A DNA stretch of 16,060 bases, from assembly GCA_964387145.1 (NCBI GenBank), contig CAYLVM010000050.1:1-16060 (forward strand), read 5' to 3'. Source of the stretch: JAMBLL01 sp964387145. GTDB taxonomy: Bacteria > Actinomycetota > Acidimicrobiia > Spongiisociales > UBA5794. The notes under the pieces are model-generated. The model worked only from the letters and a program-made list of their open reading frames with translations, ran no database searches and was not told where the DNA came from. This document shows, in pieces, positions 1 through 6,423 of this stretch (position 1 is its first letter; each line of letters opens with the position of its first letter). Made by a program: the position numbers and the translations under genes.

Positions 1-63
1 CAGTCGGAAACCCTGACTGTTTCTGGGTGCCTGTGAGTCGTCGGTAGACGGCAAAAGGAGAAC

Positions 64-105
64 GGATGTTCCCTCTCCGCGCATCCTCCTAGTAGAGGAA
101 CATCC
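64..105 (-). terminator. Possible hairpin terminator over the miniprotein stop
   Basis: A 9-base inverted repeat, GGATGTTCC (64-72) and GGAACATCC (97-105), is extended inward by CTCT/AGAG with one bulged base. The loop holds the TAG stop (89-91) of the 33-residue ORF. On the minus strand the hairpin is followed by a short TTTT about 15 bases on, so it is at best a weak intrinsic terminator. Bases 1-63 show nothing else that I can support. Confidence 0.35.
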
Positions 106-190
106 CGCCGATGACGGCTATTGCCAGGAGTGCGACGATCGTGACGGCGACGATCTTGACCCACAGCGGGATGTCGGCTGCCCGGGTCAC
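89..190 (-). CDS. 33-residue single-pass membrane miniprotein
   Basis: This small frame starts with GTG at 188-190, which overlaps the TGA stop of the DUF4870 gene as GTGA, the usual layout for translational coupling. An AAAGG lies about 10 bases upstream of the GTG. The product is 33 residues: a short polar N-terminus (TRAADIPLW), one lysine, then an almost unbroken hydrophobic stretch at residues 13-31 ending GGMFLY, long enough for one membrane helix. I recognise no family. It may be a small partner or stabiliser of the DUF4870 membrane protein, which is inference from the coupling alone. The alternative is that it is a chance hydrophobic frame, but composition and start position argue against that. 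Confidence 0.5.
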   Translation of the reverse strand: MTRAADIPLWVKIVAVTIVALLAIAVIGGMFLY

Positions 191-561
191 GCTGTCGGTA
201 CCTTTGGATTGATGAATCTGATCGTCAACGGATAGCGGTACCGTTCGCCGTTCGCGGCCTTGATCGCAGCGATGATCATGACGACGAACCCGAAGATCCC
301 TATCCCGATGAAGAGGAAGAACCCGATGACGACGAGCATCAAGAGGGCCGAAACGATCATATAGATCAGGAACGAGATCTGGAAGTTGAGCGCCTCGCGG
401 GCATGCTCCTCCACGTACGGGCTCTCGTCTCGTTTGATGAGCCAGATGATGAGGGGACCCAGGAACCCGAGCCCGACCCAGGGCAGGAGGTGAGCGGCGA
501 CGGCCCATGCACGGGAGTCGGAGTCTGCCTCAGGTACGTCAGACGTTGGTTGATCTGTCAT
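187..561 (-). CDS. DUF4870 (Tic20-like) small membrane protein
   Basis: A 124-residue protein of the DUF4870 family, normal length. After a polar acidic N-terminus (about 17 residues) comes the family signature: AWAVAAHLLPWVG, GPLIIWLIKRDESPYV and EEHAREALNFQIS (residues 19-63). Two further hydrophobic segments follow at about 63-81 and 82-101, and a short C-terminal tail (RYRYPLTIRFI). Three to four membrane helices are expected, with the EEHAREALNFQ segment near the membrane surface. The molecular role of DUF4870 is not established; a distant relation to Tic20 is known for the family. The ATG at 559-561 has a GGAAGGGA-type site 9 bases upstream. The last base pair group overlaps the GTG of the downstream miniprotein. 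It is separated from the aldehyde dehydrogenase by 168 bases and may have its own promoter: a perfect TTGACA on this strand lies at 648-653, without a convincing -10. Confidence 0.9.
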   Translation of the reverse strand: MTDQPTSDVPEADSDSRAWAVAAHLLPWVGLGFLGPLIIWLIKRDESPYVEEHAREALNFQISFLIYMIVSALLMLVVIGFFLFIGIGIFGFVVMIIAAIKAANGERYRYPLTIRFINPKVPTA

Positions 562-714
562 CTAAGGAGTCCCTTCCCTTTCTTCCTGTTCCCGGTTGCC
601 ACGATAGCCAGTCAGTGGTGCGGTACGGCGGTACACCCGTCGGAAGCTGTCAATAGTCTCAGGCTCCTGCTCGTGGGCAACGCCGTCGTGCTCGGTGAAA
701 GGTTCTCGCGTCGT

Positions 715-743
715 TCGTGGTCTGCTCCTTCAGGCGACCACGA
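715..743 (-). terminator. Inverted repeat around the aldehyde dehydrogenase stop
   Basis: TCGTGGTC (715-722) and GACCACGA (736-743) form a perfect 8-base stem with a 13-base loop that contains the TGA stop (730-732). No T-run follows on the minus strand, so a classical intrinsic terminator is not supported; it could pause transcription, end an mRNA or block 3' decay. Confidence 0.35.
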
Positions 744-2091
744 CGGTCTTGACGTTCATGAACTCGCGCATACCGATGTGGGACAGTTCACGCCCGTAGC
801 CGGAGGTCTTGATGCCTCCGAAGGGAAGACGGGGGTCTGAGGCGACGAAGGCGTTGACGAAGCATGAGCCCGCTGCGATGCGATCCCGCGCGATCCGCTC
901 ACCGCGTGCTTCGTCCCGGGTGAACACGGCCCCACCGAGGCCGAAGATCGAATCGTTGGCGACGGCAATGGCATCCTCTTCGTCGGCAACGATGATGATG
1001 CTCGCCACCGGCCCGAACGTCTCCTCGTGGTATACCGGCATGCCGTGGGACACGTTCGTGAGGATGGTCGGTGGGTAGAACGCCCCGGGGCCTTCGGGCA
1101 CCGTCCCGCCGGTGACGAGCCTCGCGCCCGCTGCGATCGATCTCTGAACCTGATCATGGAGTTCGTTGCGAAGATCGGTACGAGCCATCGGCCCGATCTG
1201 GGTCTCCTCCTCGAGGGGGTTCCCCATCTGGTAGCTCTCCATGGCCTCCTGCAATCTGGCCGTGAACTCTTCGGCTACAGAGTCGAGGACGATGAAGCGT
1301 TTCGCAGCGATGCAGGACTGGCCTCCGTTGAGGAGCCTGCCGGTGGTACACGCCTGCACGGCGAGGTCGAGGTCGGCATCCTCGAGGATCAGGTAGGCAT
1401 CCGATCCGCCGAGTTCGAGAACGGTCTTCTTGAGTTCTTGACCGGCCTTGGACGCAACCGCACGACCGGCAAGGTCCGATCCGGTGAGGGTCACGGCAGC
1501 GATGGCGTCGTGCTCGATGATCCCGGCAACGCGGCTCGACGGGACAACGAGGGTTCGGAACAGTCCGTCGGGGAAGCCTGCTTCGACGATCATCTCATCG
1601 ATCGCGATCGCACACCCCATCACGTTCGAGGCGTGCTTGAGGATCCCGCCGTTTCCCGCCATGAGCGCGGGTGCCGCGAATCGCAGGACCTGCCACAGCG
1701 GGAAGTTCCACGGCATCACAGCGAGGATGACACCGAGCGGCCGGTATGCGACGTAGCTCTTGGTACGTCCCGCTTCGATAGGCTGGTCGGCGATGATCGC
1801 CTCAGCTTCGTCTGCGTAGTAGCGACACACCCACGCACACTTGTCTGCCTCTGCCCTCCCCTGGCTCACCGGCTTGCCCATCTCACGAGCCATCAACTCT
1901 GCGAGCTCGTCCCGGCGGCTCTCGAGAACGTCGGCGAGACGTGCCATGTGCTCGCGTCGAACGTTGAGAGGGGTCGTGGCCCACTCCTCCTGAAGACGGC
2001 GTGCTGTGTCGAGATGGTGAGCGGCTTCGGCTCCGGTCGTCTCGGCGTACGTGGCGAAGACCTCACCGCTAGTTGGGTCGACAGATTGCAT
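730..2091 (-). CDS. gabD1: NAD(P)-dependent succinate-semialdehyde-type aldehyde dehydrogenase (GabD1-like)
   Basis: A 453-residue aldehyde dehydrogenase, full length for the short GabD1 class. Such enzymes oxidise succinate semialdehyde (and sometimes other aldehydes) to the acid with NAD(P)+ in the cytoplasm. Visible landmarks: VMPWNFPLWQ (125-134, Asn129 of the oxyanion hole), GILKHASNV (Lys152, cofactor), TLTGS (201-205), LELGGSD with general-base Glu226, and NGGQSCIAAKRF with nucleophile Cys260. The C-terminus has LPFGGIKTSGYGRELS. By memory the sequence closely follows mycobacterial GabD1, so that symbol is offered as a likely class and not a proven substrate. The ATG at 2089-2091 has AGAGGAG about 5 bases upstream. 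No GABA transaminase is adjacent, so the physiological aldehyde is uncertain. It lies 68 bases downstream of the phosphoribosyltransferase, with its own candidate promoter. Confidence 0.9.
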   Translation of the reverse strand: MQSVDPTSGEVFATYAETTGAEAAHHLDTARRLQEEWATTPLNVRREHMARLADVLESRRDELAELMAREMGKPVSQGRAEADKCAWVCRYYADEAEAIIADQPIEAGRTKSYVAYRPLGVILAVMPWNFPLWQVLRFAAPALMAGNGGILKHASNVMGCAIAIDEMIVEAGFPDGLFRTLVVPSSRVAGIIEHDAIAAVTLTGSDLAGRAVASKAGQELKKTVLELGGSDAYLILEDADLDLAVQACTTGRLLNGGQSCIAAKRFIVLDSVAEEFTARLQEAMESYQMGNPLEEETQIGPMARTDLRNELHDQVQRSIAAGARLVTGGTVPEGPGAFYPPTILTNVSHGMPVYHEETFGPVASIIIVADEEDAIAVANDSIFGLGGAVFTRDEARGERIARDRIAAGSCFVNAFVASDPRLPFGGIKTSGYGRELSHIGMREFMNVKTVVVA

Positions 2092-2117
2092 AGGGACTCC
2101 TCTTGTACTTCGACGCG

Positions 2118-2150
2118 AGGCTAGCTTGCCCGGTTTCCCGTGAGAACCGG
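2118..2150 (-). promoter_or_regulatory. Candidate promoter and overlapping hairpin upstream of the aldehyde dehydrogenase
   Basis: On the minus strand TTCTCA (2146-2141) is followed after 17 bases by TAGCCT (2123-2118), a fair -35/-10 pair for a housekeeping sigma factor, placing the start about 20 bases before the ribosome binding site. An inverted repeat CCGGTT (2130-2135) and AACCGG (2145-2150) overlaps the -35 and spacer. It could be an operator or the 3' hairpin of the upstream phosphoribosyltransferase mRNA. Confidence 0.35.
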
Positions 2151-2159
2151 TGCGGCTAT

Positions 2160-2792
2160 TCAGGCCTCGAGGAGACGCCTGACCTCGTCATCGGTCGTCT
2201 GGGTGAAGTCGATGTAGTGCCACCCGACCGCGTAGAAAGGATCGGGTGTCTCAATGGCGACGACACGATCGGCGGTCTCTGCGAGTGTCTTGATCGTCGA
2301 TAGCGGGGCAACGGGGATGGCGACGGTAATCGACCCGGGCTTGGCGGAACGGACGGCTTCGACCGCTGCTCGCATGGACGCACCGGTTGCGATGCCGTCG
2401 TCGACGAGAATCACGTCCTTGCCTTCGAGGTCGAGGGCTGAACGGGTGCCCCGGTAGGCGATCTCGCGCCGCGCAAGCTCGACGAGCTCCCGTTCGGCGA
2501 CGCGATCGATGGTTGCCTTGTCGATACCGAGGCTGTGCACGGCGTCCTCGTTGAGCACGCGGATCCCTCCCGAGGCGATGGCCCCCATCGCGTACTCTTC
2601 ATGCCCAGGGACACCGAGCTTGCGTACGAGGTACACGTCGAGAGGAAGCCCGAGTTGCCGGGCGACCGCCGCTGCCACCGGGACACCCCCTCGGGGTAAC
2701 CCGAGCACGATCCCGTCGTCGATCTTCCCCAGCTTACGGTGGAGGAGCTCCCCGAGAAGTTCCCCCGCTTGGAAACGGTCTCGAAACTGCAT
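2160..2792 (-). CDS. Predicted phosphoribosyltransferase (COG1926-like)
   Basis: A 210-residue type I phosphoribosyltransferase domain. The diagnostic PRPP-binding loop is DVILVDDGIATGASM (about residues 126-140), with two acidic residues preceding the GIATGAS turn. The N-terminal half has the GIVLGLPRGGVPVA strand-loop typical of COG1926 proteins, a cytoplasmic group often found beside dienelactone hydrolase or stress genes and with no settled substrate. The flexible hood region (about 60-110) contains RKLGVPGHEEYAMGAIASGG, also typical. I chose the ATG at 2790-2792 because the family begins at MQFRDR; an in-frame ATG at 2820-2822 would add 10 atypical residues, and neither start has a strong ribosome binding site. 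It follows the M20 peptidase by 45 bases on the same strand, so the two may be cotranscribed. Its base specificity cannot be read from sequence. Confidence 0.85.
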   Translation of the reverse strand: MQFRDRFQAGELLGELLHRKLGKIDDGIVLGLPRGGVPVAAAVARQLGLPLDVYLVRKLGVPGHEEYAMGAIASGGIRVLNEDAVHSLGIDKATIDRVAERELVELARREIAYRGTRSALDLEGKDVILVDDGIATGASMRAAVEAVRSAKPGSITVAIPVAPLSTIKTLAETADRVVAIETPDPFYAVGWHYIDFTQTTDDEVRRLLEA

Positions 2793-2833
2793 CCCCCCAT
2801 TATCGCACCGATCCCCAGGCATCTGGACGCCAG

Positions 2834-2848
2834 ACGCCTACGAGGCGT
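2834..2848 (-). other. Small hairpin containing the M20 peptidase stop
   Basis: ACGCCT (2834-2839), loop ACG, AGGCGT (2843-2848) is a perfect 6-base stem that includes the TAG stop at 2838-2840. No T-tract follows on the minus strand. Short stems like this occur by chance, so the call rests mainly on similar arrangements at other stops in this window. Confidence 0.25.
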
Positions 2849-4325
2849 TGCGGATGAGGCGGCAGAAGAAGGAGATGGCGGCCTCGGCGTCCGAGACACG
2901 GATGCGTTCCCCGGTGCCGTGAATGGACCCGAAAGTGTCATCGATGTCTCCGGTGAAGGGGGCGAACCCGTAGATGTCCCCCGCGATGTCGGCGAAGTAC
3001 CGAGAGTCGGTGACAGCGGTGAGTGTCCAAGGTGCAACGACGGCGTCGGGGAAGGTCTCCTCGATGCTGGTCGCAACCACCTGCCACGCATCGGACTCGG
3101 TCGAGGACACAGCGCTTGGCTCGGCACGCATCTCACCGTAGGGCTCGATGGAGATCCCCGGCCCGACGACCGATCGTACATGCTCGATCGTCGAGGCGAT
3201 GCTCTCACCCGGGATGATCCGGAAGTTCACGACAGCGCGGGCTTTCTGGGGGAGGACGTTCGGTTTGACACCTCCCGAGATCATCGTGACCGCTGTCGTG
3301 GTTCGCACGGTGGCGTTGGTGCTTGGCTTCGCGCTCATCAGCTTCGTCACGATGGGCCCCGTCACCTTCAGGTTCATGAGGATCGGCCGCAGTTTCGGAT
3401 CGAGATGGGGGCCGAGAGCGCGGAACATCGGTTCGAGGGTGGCGATGTGCGCGGGTGCCGGGTGCGACTCGAGACGGTGTACCGCTTCGGCGAGAAGACC
3501 GATCGCTGTTGTGCGCGGTGGTATCGACGAGTGCCCTCCCCCGGCGGTGGCGGTCAGTTCGAGGTCGATGTACCCCTTCTCTGCGGTCTTGACGAGTGCG
3601 ACCGGGCTGCTCGTCAGCGGCGGGAGCGAGTCGGCAACCGCTCCGCCCTCATCCACGATGAACCACGGCTGGGCACCGCGCTCGGCGAGGAGTTGTGCAA
3701 CGTTTCGGGCACCGTGGGCGCCTCCAAGCTCTTCATCGTGTCCGAAGGCGATCATCACGGATCGTTCCGGCTCGAACCCGATATCCATCAGATGCTCGAC
3801 CGCTTCCATGATGGCGATCATCGGACCCTTGTCATCGAGGGCGCCGCGGCCCCAGAGGTACCCGTCGACGATGTCGCCTGCAAAGGGATCGACTACCCAG
3901 TCGCCCTCAGTGCCGGGCTCGATGGGTACGACATCCATGTGTGCCATGAGCAGGATCGGGTCCTTCGCCTGGTCGGTGCCGTGCCACGTGTAGAGGAGGG
4001 AGAGATCGTTGACCGTCTCGACCGTGCATCGCTCATGGGTGCGCGGGTAGGTGGTGGCCAGGAACTCGTGGATGGCATAGATGTCCTGGGGATCGTTGCG
4101 GTCACGTTCCACATACACGACCGTCGAGATCCGGATCGCCTCCGCGAGATGGTCGAGGAACGCATCGCCGTCGACGCCGGGTTCACCGACCCAAGCGGCT
4201 CGGTCCCGCGTAGCGGTCTGGTCACCGACCTCTGTGCAGTACTTACCTGCTGCACTTGCTGCGATCGCCGCAGCACCTGCCGCGGCGGACGTAGCTGCAA
4301 TGGCGATCTTGGTTCTTCTTCGCAT
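2838..4325 (-). CDS. Exported M20 family metallopeptidase (PM20D1/carboxypeptidase S-like)
   Basis: About 495 residues, the length of the carboxypeptidase S/PM20D1 branch of M20, which hydrolyses (or forms) N-acyl amino acid or peptide bonds with two zinc ions. Zinc ligands and catalytic residues are visible: LLMAHMDVVP (His129, Asp131), GRGALDDKGP (bridging Asp164), GHDEELGG (catalytic Glu198, ligand Glu199), FIVDEGG (Asp225), and the C-terminal GSIHGTGERI (His469). The lid/dimerisation domain lies between, around GGGHSSIPP. The N-terminus (MRRRTK, then an Ala-rich hydrophobic run) is a signal peptide or anchor, so the enzyme probably acts outside the cytoplasm. I chose the ATG at 4323-4325 because GGAGG lies 6 bases upstream; the ATG at 4344-4346 adds seven residues and has a weaker AGGAA. 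Bases 4326-4430 hold its leader; TACCCT on this strand (4371-4376) is a possible -10. Confidence 0.9.
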   Translation of the reverse strand: MRRRTKIAIAATSAAAGAAAIAASAAGKYCTEVGDQTATRDRAAWVGEPGVDGDAFLDHLAEAIRISTVVYVERDRNDPQDIYAIHEFLATTYPRTHERCTVETVNDLSLLYTWHGTDQAKDPILLMAHMDVVPIEPGTEGDWVVDPFAGDIVDGYLWGRGALDDKGPMIAIMEAVEHLMDIGFEPERSVMIAFGHDEELGGAHGARNVAQLLAERGAQPWFIVDEGGAVADSLPPLTSSPVALVKTAEKGYIDLELTATAGGGHSSIPPRTTAIGLLAEAVHRLESHPAPAHIATLEPMFRALGPHLDPKLRPILMNLKVTGPIVTKLMSAKPSTNATVRTTTAVTMISGGVKPNVLPQKARAVVNFRIIPGESIASTIEHVRSVVGPGISIEPYGEMRAEPSAVSSTESDAWQVVATSIEETFPDAVVAPWTLTAVTDSRYFADIAGDIYGFAPFTGDIDDTFGSIHGTGERIRVSDAEAAISFFCRLIRNAS

Positions 4326-4430
4326 GCTGTGCCTCCACGCGCTCATCTCGGTCGGTTCCTGGACACCCCAAGGGTACGCTCGATGGTGGTGACCCTCAGA
4401 TCAGATCACGACGTCGGTCAGAAGTTCCGG

Positions 4431-5456
4431 TCAGTACGAACGTTTATCGACGAGGTTTCCGGTGGGGTCGAGCAGGAACGCCGTGTCGCCGCTGTTGTTC
4501 CAGACAGCGCCCTTGTCGTTGCACCAGTACAACGTCGTGGCTGTATCGGCCCCGCATCCGGTGTGCACCGTGACCGTGGAGCCGGGGTCGAGCACGAACC
4601 CGGCAGGGAACGTGTACCTGTGGCTGGCTGATTCGTCCTTGAGCACCCACGAGGTCATCGACTCGGCAGTGGCCCCGGTGTTCGCGATCTCGACCCACTC
4701 ACCGTTGAGATTCTCACGGTCATCGCCGGGAGCATCGAACTCGATGGAGATGATCTGGAGGCCGCTACCGGCCGGGGGGCCGCACGCATCGGATGCCCAG
4801 AGCCCGATAGTCGCTGCTTCCGCCCGTTGTTGTGCGGCGGCGAACCGGTCCACATACTGGCTGTCGGGTGGGTAGTCGCGGGCGAGTGCGAACCCGTCTG
4901 CTACCAGCGACTCGTTGACGAGCGTGCCGTCATCGAGCCAGAGATATCTCAGGAGCCGGTCGTACCGGTCCCGGTTGCTCACGTCCGTGGCCATCGTGAA
5001 CTCCTGTCCGGTGAGCAGCGTTGTGAGCGCCTCGGTCGCCTCAGCAGCGAGACACTCGCCCGTTTCAGGTGTGTTGATGCCAATCAGGCGAACTTTCTCG
5101 ACGGCGCCGTTCATGAAGGCGACCCGAACGGTGTCCCCGTCGGTCACTGAATCAAGGGTGACGCGGTCGGTTCCCGGTGGGAGGGCAAGGGTGCTCGACG
5201 TCGTTGCTGTAGTCGTGCTTGTTGTGGTGGTGTGTGTTGTGGTCGTTTCGGCAGCAGCTGTCGAGGTAGAAGGCTTCGTGATCGTGATCGTGGTCGAGGT
5301 CGAGGTGACCTGAGGGGGTGACGGCGAAGCAACGGAGTCCGTGTGGTCGGTGGACGCGTTGGCGAACAGCGCGACCGCGGTGTTGAGCGCGATGAGGAGC
5401 ACACCGACACCGATGACGGCCTTCTGCCATGTCGCTCGACGGAGCCACCAACTCAT
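4431..5456 (-). CDS. Membrane-anchored or secreted thermonuclease with Thr-rich stalk and lamin-tail domain
   Basis: A 341-residue composite protein. Residues 1-10 are basic, 11-33 form a hydrophobic anchor or signal, and 40-92 are a Ser/Thr-rich low-complexity stalk (TTTTHTTTTSTTT and similar). Residues about 97-222 are a staphylococcal-nuclease-like domain: VTDGDTVRV (calcium-binding Asp), VRLIGINTPE (Arg123, Glu131) and RYDRLLRYLW (Arg167), matching the Arg/Glu/Arg catalytic set. Residues 232-341 look like a lamin-tail (LTD) domain, with NGEWVEIANTG, GWVL-like and VTVHTGCG elements. It should degrade nucleic acid outside the cytoplasmic membrane, possibly for phosphate or nucleotide scavenging (inference). 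Cysteines at 135, 225, 301 and 312 could form disulfides. The ATG at 5454-5456 lacks an obvious ribosome binding site. It is the first gene of the minus-strand block. Confidence 0.9.
   Translation of the reverse strand: MSWWLRRATWQKAVIGVGVLLIALNTAVALFANASTDHTDSVASPSPPQVTSTSTTITITKPSTSTAAAETTTTHTTTTSTTTATTSSTLALPPGTDRVTLDSVTDGDTVRVAFMNGAVEKVRLIGINTPETGECLAAEATEALTTLLTGQEFTMATDVSNRDRYDRLLRYLWLDDGTLVNESLVADGFALARDYPPDSQYVDRFAAAQQRAEAATIGLWASDACGPPAGSGLQIISIEFDAPGDDRENLNGEWVEIANTGATAESMTSWVLKDESASHRYTFPAGFVLDPGSTVTVHTGCGADTATTLYWCNDKGAVWNNSGDTAFLLDPTGNLVDKRSY
5278..5307. repeat. Imperfect hexamer repeats in the Thr-rich stalk
   Basis: The plus strand shows gtgatc repeated twice, then gtg, gtcgag twice and gtg. 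These lie in the coding sequence of the nuclease's Thr/Ile-rich stalk (TSTSTTITITK). They are the kind of short tandem units that change stalk length by slippage. Confidence 0.4.
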
Positions 5457-5799
5457 GGCCGGTGAGCCGAGCGATACAGAACAGCTTCTCCGCGTTCCAC
5501 CTGTCCACCACTCCTACTCGTAGGCAACTCACCGATTGTGACACTCTGACGCTGCTGTGTGCGCGTTCGGTTCCGCTTTGCGCTGTGCTGGGTCTGATCC
5601 GTCCCATGGCCCCTCGATGGTTGGTTGATGGCGGGGCGGATTCGCCGCAGCCGCGACGGGGGATCCTGGTAGCGCTCAGGATGAGCGCCGACGTTGATAC
5701 CATGCGCGGCATTGAGGGGATGGACGGTCGGCGACCCTCGTCGTTTCGGACGATCGAACATCGCCGTGTCCGCTGAATCGCGGTTCGGAGGAGCACAAG
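5457..5799. other. 343-base divergent intergenic region
   Basis: This region separates the minus-strand nuclease from the plus-strand LURP-one gene and should carry both promoters, though I see no convincing -35/-10 pair. It holds two palindromic sites: CCTACTCGTAGG (5513-5524) and a 7-base inverted repeat at 5672-5688. Open frames that cross it on both strands have unnatural composition and no ribosome binding sites, so I treat it as noncoding. Confidence 0.6.
5672..5688. promoter_or_regulatory. Operator-like inverted repeat upstream of the LURP-one gene
   Basis: GCGCTCA (5672-5678) and TGAGCGC (5682-5688) are perfect 7-base arms with a 3-base spacer, 112 bases before the LURP-one start. 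The half-site TGAGC(GC) recurs in the palindrome TGAGCGCTCA at the dehydrogenase promoter (6389-6398), so both could bind one dimeric repressor. It could equally be a small RNA hairpin. Confidence 0.35.
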
Positions 5800-6303
5800 A
5801 TGGGAACAGAGCCCCAAGGGACACGGTTCACGGTCCGTCAGCAGCTCTTTACGATTCACCAGAACTTCGAGGTGTTCGACGCCACCGGAGCCAAGATCAT
5901 GTCGGCGCACGGCAACGGTCTGCGAGTCATGGACAAGATCGATCTGTGCGACGAGCAGGGGACACCGGTGCTCCAGATCCGCCAGCGGCCCGGCGTCCGT
6001 CCCCACGTCGATGTCGAGAGCAACGGAAAGACGCTGCTCGGCATCGGCGAGCGCAGGGTCGGCCTCAAGGACCGGTTCGTCATCGACACACCGTTGCCTG
6101 CGAAGTTCGAAGTCGTCGGCAACGTCTGGAGCACCCGGTACACGATCACGATCAACGGCGATCCGGCCGCACAGGTCACGATGGAACCCGGCCTCGTGAA
6201 GGCAGACACCTACGACGTCCTGATCGCTGAAGGCAAGGCGCCGAGGATCCTCTTCGGCCTCATCATCGCCATCGACATCCTCACCCACAAAGGCAAGCGC
6301 TGA
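5800..6303 (+). CDS. LURP-one-related (LOR, Tubby C-terminal-like) protein
   Basis: A 167-residue protein matching the LURP-one-related family, a compact beta-barrel related to Tubby C-terminal domains and to phospholipid scramblases. Typical elements appear in order: RFTVRQQLFTIHQNFEVFD at the N-terminus, GAKIMSAHGNGLRVMDKIDL, a central LQIRQRP strand, IGERRVGLKDRFVI and a hydrophobic final helix (ILFGLIIAIDIL) before a basic tail. Related bacterial proteins are cytoplasmic and of unknown role; lipid or nucleotide binding has been suggested for the fold. The ATG at 5800 is preceded by GGAGGAG with a 6-base gap, a very good ribosome binding site. No neighbour points clearly to a function; the dehydrogenase gene begins 120 bases downstream under its own promoter. 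Confidence 0.85.
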   Translation: MGTEPQGTRFTVRQQLFTIHQNFEVFDATGAKIMSAHGNGLRVMDKIDLCDEQGTPVLQIRQRPGVRPHVDVESNGKTLLGIGERRVGLKDRFVIDTPLPAKFEVVGNVWSTRYTITINGDPAAQVTMEPGLVKADTYDVLIAEGKAPRILFGLIIAIDILTHKGKR

Positions 6304-6309
6304 GTTGCC
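6292..6309 (+). other. Small inverted repeat around the LURP-one stop
   Basis: GGCAA (6292-6296) and TTGCC (6305-6309) flank an 8-base loop containing the TGA stop (6301-6303). A competing pair ACATC/GATGT follows at 6312-6329. No T-run is present. The stems are short, so this is weak evidence for a 3' end. Confidence 0.2.
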
Positions 6310-6355
6310 GGACATCCGGTGACCGATGTGCGGTGGCGTCTGTGTGCGAGACGCC

Positions 6356-6385
6356 GTTGACTATCAACGAGGGGCTGCTCATAGT
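6356..6385 (+). promoter_or_regulatory. Candidate promoter of the short-chain dehydrogenase
   Basis: TTGACT (6357-6362) and CATAGT (6380-6385) are separated by 17 bases and match the housekeeping consensus at 5 and 4 of 6 positions. Transcription would start near 6392, about 30 bases before the ATG. The -35 lies inside a 13-base palindrome GTTGACTATCAAC (6356-6368). Confidence 0.5.
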
Positions 6386-6388
6386 GAG

Positions 6389-6398
6389 TGAGCGCTCA
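6389..6398 (+). promoter_or_regulatory. Palindromic operator at the dehydrogenase transcription start
   Basis: TGAGCGCTCA is a perfect 10-base palindrome lying just downstream of the -10, where a bound dimer would block transcription. The site looks like those of TetR-family repressors (general resemblance only). No regulator gene is in the window. Confidence 0.4.
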
Positions 6399-6423
6399 TA
6401 CGTCGACAGATAGGTGGCACACA

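Noticed and set aside
52..90. AAAAGGAG followed by ATG and an 8-codon frame on the plus strand
   Set aside because: Too short to support, and it lies in the hairpin at the 3' end of the minus-strand miniprotein.
648..653. TTGACA on the minus strand as the DUF4870 promoter
   Set aside because: Perfect -35 but no acceptable -10 at 16-19 bases; kept only as a remark in the DUF4870 entry.
1027..2124. 365-codon plus-strand frame opposite the aldehyde dehydrogenase
   Set aside because: Shadow; the minus strand has intact catalytic Cys and Glu motifs and a good ribosome binding site.
2739..4631. 630-codon plus-strand open frame antisense to the M20 peptidase
   Set aside because: Composition is Arg/Asp/Gly-rich with no domain, and it runs opposite a gene with complete M20 motifs; a high-GC shadow.
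5429..5824. Open frames of 115 and 123 codons on both strands in the 343-base intergenic region
   Set aside because: No ribosome binding site, unnatural Ser/Arg-rich composition, and they overlap starts of real genes.
5152..6315. 387-codon minus-strand frame across the nuclease stalk, intergenic region and LURP-one gene
   Set aside because: It overlaps two genes with clear motifs in other frames, and its own sequence has no recognisable domain.
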